Assembly: GCA_963838735.1 (NCBI GenBank)
Contig: CAWISG010000012.1
Location: 1-64,000 of the forward strand
Direction of reading: 5' to 3'
DNA: 64,000 nt
Source of the DNA: Parerythrobacter_A sp963838735
GTDB lineage: Bacteria > Pseudomonadota > Alphaproteobacteria > Sphingomonadales > Sphingomonadaceae
Numbering within the stretch: the stretch's first letter is position 1; each line of letters begins with the position of its first letter. The position numbers and the translations under genes were made by a program. The notes under the pieces are model-generated. The model worked only from the letters and a program-made list of their open reading frames with translations, searched no databases and had not been told where the DNA came from. Shown one piece after another: positions 1 to 8,108 of this stretch.

Positions 1-419
1 TCGCGCCGCGTATCCGCCAGCCCCGCCGCGCTGGCTCCGTCGGCAAAGCGGCTAGCCATCGCTAGGTCCGCATCCCCGTCCCGCACCGCCGCCAGCATGG
101 CGGGCAACAGCGCCGGATCGTGCTGATGGTCGGCGTCCATCACCGCCACGAACGGCGCGGCGGTGGCGCACATGCCCTCGATAGCGGCGGAGGCCAGCCC
201 ACGCCGCCCCGATCCCGGGCCGATCCGCTGTATCACGCAAATGCGCGGATCGTTCGCGGCCAATGCGCGCGCGGCATCGGCGGTGCCATCGGCGCTGTCG
301 TCATCGACTACGATGACTTCCCACGCAACGGCGCCCATCGCCGTGTCGATGCGCGCGACGAGCGGCGCGATGTTGTCGCGTTCATTCAGCGTCGGCAAGA
401 CGATCGCGAGTGTCGGCAC
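1..419 (-). CDS. Family 2 glycosyltransferase (partial, N-terminal part)
   Basis: About 139 residues are visible before the gene runs off the left edge. The N-terminus reads TLAIVLPTLNERDNI, followed by EVIVVDDDSADGTADAAR, the nucleotide-sugar binding start of a GT-A fold with its acidic DDD; a later VAVMDADHQHDPALL supplies the DxD metal site. This pattern is typical of DPM1/polyprenol-phosphate glycosyltransferases, which load a sugar on a lipid carrier at the inner membrane. The likely start is GTG at 419, nine bases after the leuB stop; the leuB TGA lies in the same frame three codons upstream, so no longer start is possible. Acceptor and sugar cannot be told from this fragment. Confidence 0.8.
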   Translation of the reverse strand, partial: MPTLAIVLPTLNERDNIAPLVARIDTAMGAVAWEVIVVDDDSADGTADAARALAANDPRICVIQRIGPGSGRRGLASAAIEGMCATAAPFVAVMDADHQHDPALLPAMLAAVRDGDADLAMASRFADGASAAGLADTRR

Positions 420-425
420 AGCCAG

Positions 426-1484
426 TCAGAGCGCGGCGAGAACCGCGTCGCCGATTTCTGCGGTCGAGGCTGTGCCGCCAAGGTCGTGACCCCGCACCCC
501 GTCGGCCAGCGTCTGCGCCACAGCGGCTTCCACGCGTACCGCGTCGGCTTCCCGCCCGAACGAATGGCGCAGCATCATCGCCGCGCTCAAAATCGCTGCA
601 ACCGGGTTGGCGACGCCCTGCCCCGCAATATCGGGCGCGCTGCCATGGATGGGTTCGTAGAGGCCGAACGTACCGTATTCGCTCTGCCGTGTGCCTAGGC
701 TGGCGCTGGCGAGCAGGCCGATGGAGCCGACGCATGCGCTGGCGAGATCGGACAGGATGTCACCGAACAGGTTGCCGGTCACGATGGTGTCGAACGCCCC
801 CGGATCGCGCACCAGCTGCATCGCGGCATTGTCGACATAGAGGTGATCGAGCGTGACCTCGGGATAGTCGCCCGCCACGTCGCACATCACGTCGCGCCAG
901 AGCTGGCTGGTTTCCAGCACATTGGCCTTGTCCACGCTGGTCAGGCGCCCGCTGCGGCCCTGTGCGGCATGGAAACCCGCATGGGCGATGCGGCGGATTT
1001 CGGGTTCGCTATAGGACATCATGTCCCATCCCTCGCGCGTGCCGTCCGCCGTTTCGCGCATGCCCTTTTCGCCGAAATAGACATCGCCGTTCAGCTCGCG
1101 CACAATCAGCAGGTCGATCGCGCCCGCTACATCGGGCTTGAGCGAAGACAGCCCCTCCAGCCCCGGCATGGTCCGCGCCGGGCGCAGGTTGGCGAACAGC
1201 CCCAGCTTGGCGCGAAGGCCCAGCACCGCTTGTTCGGGCCGTAATGCACGCTCCAGTGTGTCGCACGCCGGGTCGCCCACCGCCCCGAACAGCACCGCAT
1301 CGGCGCGCGTCGCCATGTCCAGCGTTTCATCGGGTAGCGGATGGCCATGGCGGTGGTAGCCGGCCGCGCCAACATCGCCGGTGAAGAGCGTCAGGCCGGA
1401 CAGCGCCAGCGCCTCCAGCACGCGCACCGCCTGTGCTGTCACTTCCGGGCCGATCCCGTCGCCGGGCAGTATCGCGATTTTCAC
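426..1484 (-). CDS. leuB: 3-isopropylmalate dehydrogenase
   Basis: The 352-residue protein has the normal LeuB length. It starts with MKIAILPGDGIGPEV, the conserved N-terminal strand of the isopropylmalate/isocitrate dehydrogenase family. YVDNAAMQLVRDP and GNLFGDILSDLAS carry the substrate/Mg site, and GSAPDIAGQGVANPVA is the NAD-binding signature. It oxidatively decarboxylates 3-isopropylmalate in leucine synthesis in the cytoplasm. The ATG overlaps the recO stop by 4 bp, and the glycosyltransferase follows within 10 bp, so recO-leuB-glycosyltransferase look co-transcribed. leuC and leuD are not in the window. Confidence 0.97.
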   Translation of the reverse strand: MKIAILPGDGIGPEVTAQAVRVLEALALSGLTLFTGDVGAAGYHRHGHPLPDETLDMATRADAVLFGAVGDPACDTLERALRPEQAVLGLRAKLGLFANLRPARTMPGLEGLSSLKPDVAGAIDLLIVRELNGDVYFGEKGMRETADGTREGWDMMSYSEPEIRRIAHAGFHAAQGRSGRLTSVDKANVLETSQLWRDVMCDVAGDYPEVTLDHLYVDNAAMQLVRDPGAFDTIVTGNLFGDILSDLASACVGSIGLLASASLGTRQSEYGTFGLYEPIHGSAPDIAGQGVANPVAAILSAAMMLRHSFGREADAVRVEAAVAQTLADGVRGHDLGGTASTAEIGDAVLAAL

Positions 1485-2080
1485 CCCATTCGTCCCAACC
1501 GTTCACCCAGCATCGTGCGCGCGGCCATAACATCGCCGCGCCGGTCGGCAAGCAGGTAGCGCTGGATGGGCGTAGCCTGCCGCGCGAAAGCGTCCAGCAA
1601 ATCGTCTAGCGTCGCATCAGCAGGTGGTGCGGTGCCGCCATAGCCCAGCTCGCGCAGCAGCAGCGCTTCATAAGCCAGCATTCCGCGCAACCATTCGCGC
1701 GCCGATCCCGCATTGCAGATCGCATCGAGCAATGCCGTCAGCGCGCCATGCAGCGCGGGGTAGGCATTGCGTTCGGGCAGTACAGTGGCGGTCAGCGCGG
1801 TGGCCCAGCCGATGGCGGCAGCGGGCAGTGGTTCGGACAGCCACGGGCCGCGGCTGGTCACAAGCTCCAGCCGCGCAAACGGCAGCTGCGTGTCGGATTT
1901 CGCACAGATGTCTGCGGCGACGATATTGCCGGGAATGACCACCGGACGCAGCGTCCGGCCCCGTCCGCCCGCGACATAGGCGGCGACCATGCCCGCCTCG
2001 ACCGTCATCATGCGCGCGATCACCGCCGTCTCGCCATGCGCGCGGGCGGCCAGCAGGATGGCGTGGGTACGTACGTTCAC
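1481..2080 (-). CDS. recO: DNA repair protein RecO
   Basis: This 199-residue protein opens with an OB-fold (residues 1-75) typical of RecO, with the family pattern AILLAARAHGETAVIARMM and YVAGGRGR. An alpha-helical domain follows (LLDAICNAGSAREWLRGM, YEALLLRELGYG). RecO loads RecA on SSB-coated DNA together with RecR. It is shorter than the E. coli protein (about 240 residues), and I see no CxxC zinc motif. It overlaps leuB by 4 bp and is the first gene of that minus-strand run. Confidence 0.9.
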   Translation of the reverse strand: MNVRTHAILLAARAHGETAVIARMMTVEAGMVAAYVAGGRGRTLRPVVIPGNIVAADICAKSDTQLPFARLELVTSRGPWLSEPLPAAAIGWATALTATVLPERNAYPALHGALTALLDAICNAGSAREWLRGMLAYEALLLRELGYGGTAPPADATLDDLLDAFARQATPIQRYLLADRRGDVMAARTMLGERLGRMG

Positions 2081-2175
2081 CGGCGGGTTACCGTGGTGCG
2101 GTGCTCAAGGTATGCGCAGCCCCGGCTATCTTTAGCCAAGCGCGGATCTTTGCGCCGGACCCCGATAGTCGTAGC

Positions 2176-2421
2176 CTAGCCGTGCTTCGCTTCGAGCGCG
2201 GCGACCCGCTCCGCCAGCGCTTCGCTGTCTTCACGCGCCTTGGCGGCCATCGCCTTTACCGTGTCGAATTCTTCACGGCTGACGAAATCCATGCCGCCCA
2301 TCGCTTCCTTCACCCGGTCGCGCGCGCTTTCGCGGGCTTCGCGGGTCATGCCCGCAAAGGTGCCCGCCGCGCTGTTGGCGAGTTTGACGAAATCGGCGAT
2401 CATCGGGTTCTGGCTTTGCAT
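2176..2421 (-). CDS. ubiK: UbiK/YqiC-family accessory factor
   Basis: This small protein of 81 residues has an N-terminal helix (NPMIADFVKLANSAAGTFAG) and a long C-terminal coiled coil ending LAERVAALEAK. That is the layout of the BMFP/YqiC family. UbiK is known as a trimeric coiled-coil factor that assists the aerobic ubiquinone biosynthesis complex. The family match is clear from the pattern VSREEFDTVKAMAAKARED. It lies alone between recO and tspO on the minus strand. Confidence 0.85.
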   Translation of the reverse strand: MQSQNPMIADFVKLANSAAGTFAGMTREARESARDRVKEAMGGMDFVSREEFDTVKAMAAKAREDSEALAERVAALEAKHG

Positions 2422-2460
2422 TGGCGTTATCTGGCAACGCCAGCCGCCCGGCGCAAGGCC

Positions 2461-3009
2461 CTAGAACTCCACACGCTGCACGGCCTGTGTCGGGTCAACC
2501 CCGTCGGCATCGGGATTTAGCTTTAGGAACTGGTAGTTCAGCACGCCCGCGAAACACACCCACACCAGATACGGCACCAGCAGCAGACCCGCCAGCGGAC
2601 GTATCTGCCAGAACCGCGCGACCGTTGCGGTCAGCACCAGCACCAGCATGGTCAGCACGACCAGCCCGCCCGTCATCTCGTAGGCGCCGAAAAACACCGG
2701 CGTCCATGACAGGTTCAGCGCGAACTGCACCGCGAACAGCACCAGCGCGGCGGTCCGGCCCTTTGCGCCCCACGCGGCGCAGACCAGCGCCAGCGCGATA
2801 CCCATCATGACGTAGAGGATGCTCCACACGATGCCGAACCACATTGGCGGCGGGAAGATCGCAGGCTTTTCAAGACTTTGGAACCAGACGGTGTCGGGAC
2901 TGCCCAGCTGGCCGAACAGGAAGCCCAGCAGCAAGCAGCCGGGCACCGCGAACAGCGCCCAGCGCAGGAAACTTGCGCGCAGTTGGCCTCTGGATGCCAG
3001 CATCGTCAT
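2461..3009 (-). CDS. tspO: TspO/MBR family tryptophan-rich sensory protein
   Basis: The 182-residue membrane protein has about five hydrophobic segments. It carries family signatures such as WFQSLEKPAIFPPPMWFGIVW, ALNLSWTPVFFGA and YLVWVCFAGVLNYQFLKLN. TspO proteins bind porphyrins and are linked to tetrapyrrole and photosynthesis control in alphaproteobacteria. MTML gives two possible starts, six bases apart (3009 or 3003). The C-terminal tail after the last segment is unremarkable. Confidence 0.92.
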   Translation of the reverse strand: MTMLASRGQLRASFLRWALFAVPGCLLLGFLFGQLGSPDTVWFQSLEKPAIFPPPMWFGIVWSILYVMMGIALALVCAAWGAKGRTAALVLFAVQFALNLSWTPVFFGAYEMTGGLVVLTMLVLVLTATVARFWQIRPLAGLLLVPYLVWVCFAGVLNYQFLKLNPDADGVDPTQAVQRVEF

Positions 3010-3131
3010 CGTCGCGCTCTCCCTGTGCGAATCCTCGTTCGGCGCTTCCTTGCCGTGGCACGACTTATAGGCGGCGCGCGAGAGGCGGCAATGGCAGGCA
3101 TTGCGTTAGCATGAGGCCGTGCCGCCACGGG

Positions 3132-3899
3132 TCAGCTTGTGGCGTCAGGTGTTGGGTCGCGCAGGGTGCGGCGCGCTGAGACCAGGAACTCCACATTGCC
3201 TTCCGGTCCGGTAATTGGGCTGCGTTCGATGCCCTGCACATCCCAGCCCGCTTCGCCCAGCCACGCGGCAGTGTCGTCGCAAACGCGGGTGTGCAGCGCC
3301 GGATCGCGGACCACGCCGCCCTTGCCGACTTCCCCGCGCGCAACCTCGAACTGCGGCTTGATCAGCGCAACCAGCCGGCACTCTGGCTCGGCCAACCGCA
3401 ACGGCACCTCCAGCACTTTGGCCAGCGATATGAACGACGCATCGCACACCACCCAGCGAAAGGGCCGCCCGACCAGCTCCGGCGTAAGGATCCGCGCGCT
3501 GGTCTGTTCCAGCACCGTGACGCGGCTGTCTTCGCGCAAGGCATAGGCCAGCTGGTTGGTGCCGCTGTCCACCGCGATCACATGCGCCGCGCCTTTGGTC
3601 AGCAGCACATCGGTAAATCCGCCGGTGGAACTGCCGACATCCATTGCCGTCGCGCCCGCCGGGTCCAGCGCAAATACCTCCAGCGCATGCGCCAGCTTGA
3701 TGCCACCACGCCCGACCCACGGATGGTCGCGCCCCCGCACTTCCAGCGGCGCATCCTCGGCCAGCGTCTGTCCCGGCTTGGCCAGCTTGGTTTCGCCGGA
3801 AAACACGATGCCCGCCATCACCAGTGCCTGCGCTCGGGTGCGGCTCGGTGCCAGGCCGCGCTGGACGAGCAGCTGGTCGATACGTGTCTTGCGTGGCAT
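3132..3899 (-). CDS. tlyA: TlyA family rRNA 2'-O-methyltransferase
   Basis: This 255-residue protein starts MPRKTRIDQLLVQRGLAPS. Residues 1-60 form an S4 RNA-binding domain (RAQALVMAGIVF). The FtsJ/RrmJ-type methyltransferase follows, with the SAM loop AMDVGSSTGGFTDVLL and later CDASFISL and LIKPQFE. TlyA methylates rRNA riboses; many bacterial members are only inferred to do so. I chose the ATG at 3899 because the S4 domain begins there; an open frame continues upstream across unrelated sequence and is not coding. It is divergent from the lipoprotein gene at 3987. Confidence 0.93.
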   Translation of the reverse strand: MPRKTRIDQLLVQRGLAPSRTRAQALVMAGIVFSGETKLAKPGQTLAEDAPLEVRGRDHPWVGRGGIKLAHALEVFALDPAGATAMDVGSSTGGFTDVLLTKGAAHVIAVDSGTNQLAYALREDSRVTVLEQTSARILTPELVGRPFRWVVCDASFISLAKVLEVPLRLAEPECRLVALIKPQFEVARGEVGKGGVVRDPALHTRVCDDTAAWLGEAGWDVQGIERSPITGPEGNVEFLVSARRTLRDPTPDATS

Positions 3900-3986
3900 G
3901 GTGGCGGCGATAGAAGGGTGCACGCGCACTTGCCAAGCACGAAGCGCGTGCCGCACCCGTCCCGAAACAGGAGCACCCCCTCCCCG

Positions 3987-4511
3987 ATGCGTACTTTCCT
4001 GTCTATTCTCCTGTGCGCGTGCGCGGTCGCCGGCTGCTCCACAGAACCGCAGGAAACTGCGCCCGAAGCGGGGGACGCGCCGACTGTCGTCCTGACCGGC
4101 AATCCCACACCCGCCCTTCCGGCAGGCAAGGCGCTTGCCCCTGGTGAATGGCAAGTCAGGGAGACCGGCGACGGCGTAAGTGCCAGTTTCGCAGGCAACG
4201 ACGGGACGGCGCAGCTGGTGGTGCGCTGCAACCGGGCCACGCGGCAAGTCTTCGTCGATCGCCCAAACATCGTCGCCACCGGACAGGTAAACGCCATCGT
4301 CGCCGGCGGCGAACGTTTCGACCTGCCGACGGCGGCACAGCCCGACGGCGGACCCGGCGTGTCCGCCCCCGTCGACCCGCTCCAACCGATCCTCGCCGCG
4401 ATGGCCATTCCCGGTACCAGTTTTACCCTGCTCGGCCCCGGCCCGACCGAAATGCAACTCCCCGCAGCGCCGGGCATAACAAGAGTAATCGACACATGCC
4501 TGACCGCTTGA
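3987..4511 (+). CDS. Small lipoprotein, paralogue A
   Basis: The 174-residue protein has a lipoprotein signal: MRTFLSILLCACAVAGCS, with Cys17 as the probable lipidation site. The mature part has a pattern shared with the next gene: a W followed by a strand, VVRCNRATRQVFVDRPN, a conserved run near DPLQPILAAMA, and the ending ITRVIDTC. A disulfide between the central and final cysteines is likely but is inference. The function is unknown. It lies divergent to tlyA. Confidence 0.75.
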   Translation: MRTFLSILLCACAVAGCSTEPQETAPEAGDAPTVVLTGNPTPALPAGKALAPGEWQVRETGDGVSASFAGNDGTAQLVVRCNRATRQVFVDRPNIVATGQVNAIVAGGERFDLPTAAQPDGGPGVSAPVDPLQPILAAMAIPGTSFTLLGPGPTEMQLPAAPGITRVIDTCLTA

Positions 4512-4525
4512 TCCCTGCGTCCAAC

Positions 4526-5080
4526 ATGAAGCGCAACGTTGTCCTCGCACTGGTTGCCAGCGCCAGCCTGCTGACCGTGTGTTGCGCACCAGCTCCGCCA
4601 CCGCCGCCTGCGCCCCCGCGGGTGGTGGTCGCGCCCGTACCGGCGCCCGCGCCGGTCGCGACGCTGGCTGCGCCGCAATACGACAACTGGCTGGACGCGC
4701 CGCAAACGGCGGGCGACTGGCGTTACGACACCGATCCGAACGAAACACTGGCGCTGTTCGGCTCCACCGTGCGCGGCGACGATGTGTTCGTGATCCGCTG
4801 CGACAAGCGGACCCGGCGCGTCGGTATCGCGCGGGCAGGCGCAGTGGGCGACACCGCCGCCACCATGCATATTCGCACCGAGACGGCGGACCGCATGGTA
4901 GAGGTAACGCCGCTGACCGGATCGCGTCCGCTGCTCACCACCGATTTCGCCGCAACCGACCCGCTTCTGGACGCGATGGCACTGAGCCGGGGGCGTTTCG
5001 CCATCGAAACGGCGGGCAAACCCGCGCTCTACCTGCCCGCATGGCCGGAAGTGACGCGCGTGATCGAGGACTGCCGCTGA
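4526..5080 (+). CDS. Small lipoprotein, paralogue B
   Basis: This 184-residue protein has a signal peptide ending LLTVCCAP, with adjacent cysteines at the lipobox, then a proline-rich linker (APPPPPAPPRV). The mature domain mirrors the preceding gene: GDWRYDTD, FVIRCDKRTRRVGIARAG, DPLLDAMALSRGRFAIE, VTRVIEDC. It starts 15 bp after that gene's stop, so the two look like a tandem duplication in one operon. An ATG at 4496 would give a longer product overlapping the upstream gene, but it would bury the signal peptide. The function is unknown. Confidence 0.75.
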   Translation: MKRNVVLALVASASLLTVCCAPAPPPPPAPPRVVVAPVPAPAPVATLAAPQYDNWLDAPQTAGDWRYDTDPNETLALFGSTVRGDDVFVIRCDKRTRRVGIARAGAVGDTAATMHIRTETADRMVEVTPLTGSRPLLTTDFAATDPLLDAMALSRGRFAIETAGKPALYLPAWPEVTRVIEDCR

Positions 5081-5219
5081 AGTGGCACTACAAGTGTGAA
5101 AATTTCGCTTTGGGTCTTGTAAATGCAACAGTGATGACTTATTGAATGCAGCGAGAGCGGCGGCACACGCAGCTCTTGGCCCGCCCGGTGATCGGCACGG
5201 GTCTTGGCTTTACAGCGCG

Positions 5220-5378
5220 AAAGGAGGTGATCCGATGTCTCATGGTTCAGCAGTGTTGAGGTCGGTAAGTTTCCGCACGAGGGTTAGCGGCTAAACCCCG
5301 CAAGACTATCGTGGGCGGCACTTCCTGGCCGCTGACCATGCGAAGGGCAGTATCTCCATTGCGGAGTTGCTGCCCTTC
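5220..5378 (+). ncRNA. Structured leader with 19-codon ORF and extreme Shine-Dalgarno
   Basis: Bases 5220-5234 (AAAGGAGGTGATCCG) are a perfect 15-nt complement of the 16S rRNA 3' end. They are followed at once by ATG 5235 and a 19-codon ORF (MSHGSAVLRSVSFRTRVSG) ending at 5294. The stop codon sits just inside a hairpin whose arms are 5282-5291 and 5328-5337 (ten pairs, one G-U). A second hairpin has arms 5342-5350 and 5370-5378 (nine perfect pairs, inner CTCC/GGAG). It may be a small RNA, a leader-peptide attenuator or a conserved mini-gene; ilvE starts 90 bp downstream. Confidence 0.5.
5235..5294 (+). CDS. 19-residue leader-type ORF
   Basis: The peptide MSHGSAVLRSVSFRTRVSG is serine/arginine rich with no run of branched-chain residues. 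A classical ilv attenuator peptide is therefore unlikely, although ilvE is downstream. The initiation region is exceptional: AGGAGG lies seven bases before the ATG inside a 15-nt perfect anti-16S complement. The last codons form the left arm of a hairpin, which couples translation and folding. It is probably translated or ribosome-bound; its role is unknown. Confidence 0.45.
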   Translation: MSHGSAVLRSVSFRTRVSG

Positions 5379-5467
5379 CCATTTGTGGTTGCAACTTACC
5401 TGTCCACCGGGTGCGTTTGCAGATTGCGCGTTTGAAAATTAACCGCCGCCGCACTAGGCGCGGGGAC

Positions 5468-6559
5468 ATGCAATTCGAACGCCGCCCCCACCCCGCACCG
5501 ATGGATGCCGATGCCCGTGCGGCAATCCTCGCCGATCCCGGCTTCGGCAAGCATTTTTCGGACCATATGGTGTCCATTGCGTTCGACGTGGACGAGGATG
5601 GATCCAACCCCCGCTGGCATTCCGCCACCGTGGGCCCGCGCGAGCCGCTGGCTCTCGACCCTGCCGCCGCCGTACTGCATTACGCGCAGGAAATTTTCGA
5701 GGGCATGAAGGCCTATCACCATCCCGATGGCGACGTCGCCCTGTTCCGGCCCGAAGCCAATGCCGTGCGTTTCAACAACAGCGCCGACCGGATGGCAATG
5801 CCGCATCTGCCGCCCGAAATGTTCGTTGCCGCCGTGCGAGAACTGGTGGCGGCGGACCGTGACTGGTTCCCGACGGTCGATGGCGGCGCGCTGTATCTGC
5901 GGCCCTTCATGATCGCCACAGAAGCGTTTCTCGGTGTGCGGCCCGCCCGGCAATATCGCTTCCTCGTCATCGCCAGCCCGGTCGGCGGCTATTTCAAGTC
6001 CGGCGCGCCTGCCGTCAGCCTGTGGCTCAGCGATTACAGCCGCGCGGCCCCCGGCGGCACCGGCGCGGCGAAAGCGGGCGGGAACTACGCCGCCAGCCTG
6101 GTGCCGACCAAGGAAGCGTTCGCCCGCGGGCACGACCAGGTGCTGTTCCTCGACGCGGTGGAGCGCAAATGGGTGGAGGAGCTGGGCGGCATGAACCTGT
6201 TCTTTGCGATGGCCGACGGCAGCGTCGTCACACCGCCGCTGACCGGAACGATCCTGCCCGGCATCACCCGCGACAGCCTGATCGCGCTGATGCGCGAGGA
6301 CGGGCTGACCGTGCGCGAGGAACCCTACAGCATCGACCAGTGGCAGGCGGATGCGGAATCCGGCGCGCTGCTGGAAGTCATGGCGTGCGGCACCGCGGCG
6401 GTGGTCACGGCGGTCGGCAAAGTGGAAGGCGAGGACCGCGCCTTCACCATCGGCAGCGGCGGGCCGGGACAGCTGACGCAAAAACTGCGCGAGCGGCTGG
6501 TCGGTATCCAGACTGGCACGGTGAAAGACACCCACGGCTGGGTCATGCGGCTCGATTGA
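5468..6559 (+). CDS. ilvE: Branched-chain amino acid aminotransferase
   Basis: This is a 363-residue fold-type IV PLP enzyme of the long (eukaryote-like) BCAT subclass. The catalytic lysine is K202 in AAKAGGNYAAS. Other signatures are YAQEIFEGMKAY, VLFLDAVERKWVEELGGMN and ITRDSLIALM. It performs the last transamination to leucine, isoleucine and valine. The ATG at 5468 (MQFERRPHPAPM) is chosen over an earlier GTG at 5411 because homologues begin close to this point. Its stop overlaps the trhO start (TGATG), so ilvE-trhO-GST form one transcript. Confidence 0.95.
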   Translation: MQFERRPHPAPMDADARAAILADPGFGKHFSDHMVSIAFDVDEDGSNPRWHSATVGPREPLALDPAAAVLHYAQEIFEGMKAYHHPDGDVALFRPEANAVRFNNSADRMAMPHLPPEMFVAAVRELVAADRDWFPTVDGGALYLRPFMIATEAFLGVRPARQYRFLVIASPVGGYFKSGAPAVSLWLSDYSRAAPGGTGAAKAGGNYAASLVPTKEAFARGHDQVLFLDAVERKWVEELGGMNLFFAMADGSVVTPPLTGTILPGITRDSLIALMREDGLTVREEPYSIDQWQADAESGALLEVMACGTAAVVTAVGKVEGEDRAFTIGSGGPGQLTQKLRERLVGIQTGTVKDTHGWVMRLD

Positions 6560-7476
6560 TGGTCAGTTCGATTACAGTCGCCGCGCTATACTGCTTCGCG
6601 CGAATGGATGACCTGCCTGTGCTAAAGGCGGCTCTGCTCCGCGTGTGTAAAACGGCGGAAGTGTGCGGTACTATCCTGCTGGCGCCCGAAGGCATCAACG
6701 GCACCATCGCGGGGTCCGGGCAGGGCGTGGCGGAGGTGGTGCGCCACATCCGTACCCTGCCTGGTTGCGCCGACCCCGAACTGAAATATTCGACCGCGGC
6801 CGCGCCACCGTTCAACCGCATGAAGGTGCGGCTGAAACGCGAAATCGTGACGATGGGGCAACCCGATATCGACCCGGTGAGCAATGCTGGCACCTATGTC
6901 GATGCAATCGACTGGAATGCCCTTATCGCGGACCCGGACACGGTCGTGATCGATACCCGCAACGCATACGAAGTCGCTATCGGCAGCTTCGCCGGCGCAG
7001 TCGATCCGCACACCGCGCATTTCGGCGATTTTCCGGACTGGTTCCGCGCGCATCGCGACGAACTGCTGGCGGGCAAGAAGAAAGTGGCGATGTTCTGCAC
7101 CGGCGGCATACGGTGCGAAAAATCGACCAGCTTCCTGCGCAGCGAAGGGGTGAAGGATGTGTTCCACCTCAAGGGCGGCATCCTGCGCTACCTCGAAACG
7201 GTGCCCGAAGCCGACAGCCAATGGCAGGGCGAATGCTTTGTTTTCGATGAGCGGGTTGCGGTCGGGCCGGGCCTGTCGGCGGGGAGCCACGCGATGTGCC
7301 GTGCCTGCCGCCGCCCGGTAAGCAAGGCCGACCAGGCCTCGTCGGATTATGTCGAAGGCGTCAGTTGCGCCGCCTGCATCGGCGAACGCGACGACGCGCA
7401 ACGTGCAAGATACGCCGAACGCCAGCGGCAGGAAACACTCGCAGCCAAACGCGGCAAGGCGCATGTCGGGCGATGA
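6559..7476 (+). CDS. trhO: tRNA uridine(34) 5-hydroxylase, rhodanese family
   Basis: The 305-residue protein matches the YceA/TrhO family. It has an N-terminal acylphosphatase-like domain (ILLAPEGINGTIAG), a central rhodanese domain with the active Cys180 in MFCTGGIRCEKS, and a C-terminal Cys pair region (CRACRRPVSKAD, GVSCAACIGER). TrhO hydroxylates U34 of tRNAs in an oxygen-dependent way. It overlaps ilvE by one base upstream and the GST gene by 4 bp downstream. Confidence 0.92.
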   Translation: MVSSITVAALYCFARMDDLPVLKAALLRVCKTAEVCGTILLAPEGINGTIAGSGQGVAEVVRHIRTLPGCADPELKYSTAAAPPFNRMKVRLKREIVTMGQPDIDPVSNAGTYVDAIDWNALIADPDTVVIDTRNAYEVAIGSFAGAVDPHTAHFGDFPDWFRAHRDELLAGKKKVAMFCTGGIRCEKSTSFLRSEGVKDVFHLKGGILRYLETVPEADSQWQGECFVFDERVAVGPGLSAGSHAMCRACRRPVSKADQASSDYVEGVSCAACIGERDDAQRARYAERQRQETLAAKRGKAHVGR

Positions 7477-8105
7477 ACACCCTGCCCATCCTCTACAGCT
7501 TCCGCCGCTGCCCCTACGCCATGCGCGCCCGCATGGCGCTGTTCGTCAGCGGCACGGTGTGCGAACTGCGCGAAGTCACGTTGGCCGAAAAACCGCCGGA
7601 GCTTGCCGGGATTTCCGAAAAAGCCACCGTGCCGACCATGCTGCTGCCCGATGGCACCGTGCTGGACGAGAGCCTTGCCATCATGCGCTGGGCGTTGGCG
7701 TGCAATGATCCCGAAGGCTGGCTGGAGCGTGACGAACCGGCGCTGGTCGAGCTGATCGACGGCCCGTTCAAGCACCATCTCGACCGGTTCAAATACCCTT
7801 CGCGCTATGGCGATTGCAATCCGATGCCGCACCGCGAGGCGGCGATGGACATCGTGGCGCAGCTCAATGCGCGGCTGAACGCTTACGCCAATCTGTCGGG
7901 GCCGGAGCGAGGGCTGACCGATATTGCGATCTTCCCCTTCATCCGACAGTTCGCCAATACCGACCGCGACTGGTTCGACGCGCAGCCATTGTCGGACCTG
8001 CACGCCTGGCTGGAACGGCACCTCGCCTCCACCCTGTTCGCTGCGGTCATGCCAAAGTACAAATCGTGGCGCAGCGGCGATGCGGTGAAACGCTTTCCGG
8101 AATAG
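7473..8105 (+). CDS. Glutathione S-transferase
   Basis: This 210-residue two-domain GST has an N-terminal thioredoxin fold with a CPYAMRAR motif (Cys13) and the cis-Pro region KATVPTMLLPDG; the binding site continues with LDESLAIMRWAL. The C-terminal half is helical, with LTDIAIFPFIRQFA matching the conserved GST N-capping box. The substrate is unknown. It overlaps trhO by 4 bp and is the last gene of the ilvE operon. Confidence 0.88.
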   Translation: MNTLPILYSFRRCPYAMRARMALFVSGTVCELREVTLAEKPPELAGISEKATVPTMLLPDGTVLDESLAIMRWALACNDPEGWLERDEPALVELIDGPFKHHLDRFKYPSRYGDCNPMPHREAAMDIVAQLNARLNAYANLSGPERGLTDIAIFPFIRQFANTDRDWFDAQPLSDLHAWLERHLASTLFAAVMPKYKSWRSGDAVKRFPE

Positions 8106-8108
8106 CAA

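Noticed and set aside
3900..4748. Long upstream extension of the tlyA frame
   Set aside because: The S4 domain starts at 3899; the extension is antisense to two lipoprotein genes with clear signal peptides.
5220..5234. Exact match to the reverse complement of the 16S rRNA 3' end, possibly an rRNA fragment
   Set aside because: Only 15 bases match and sequence on both sides is unrelated to rRNA; its place right before an ATG fits a ribosome binding site.
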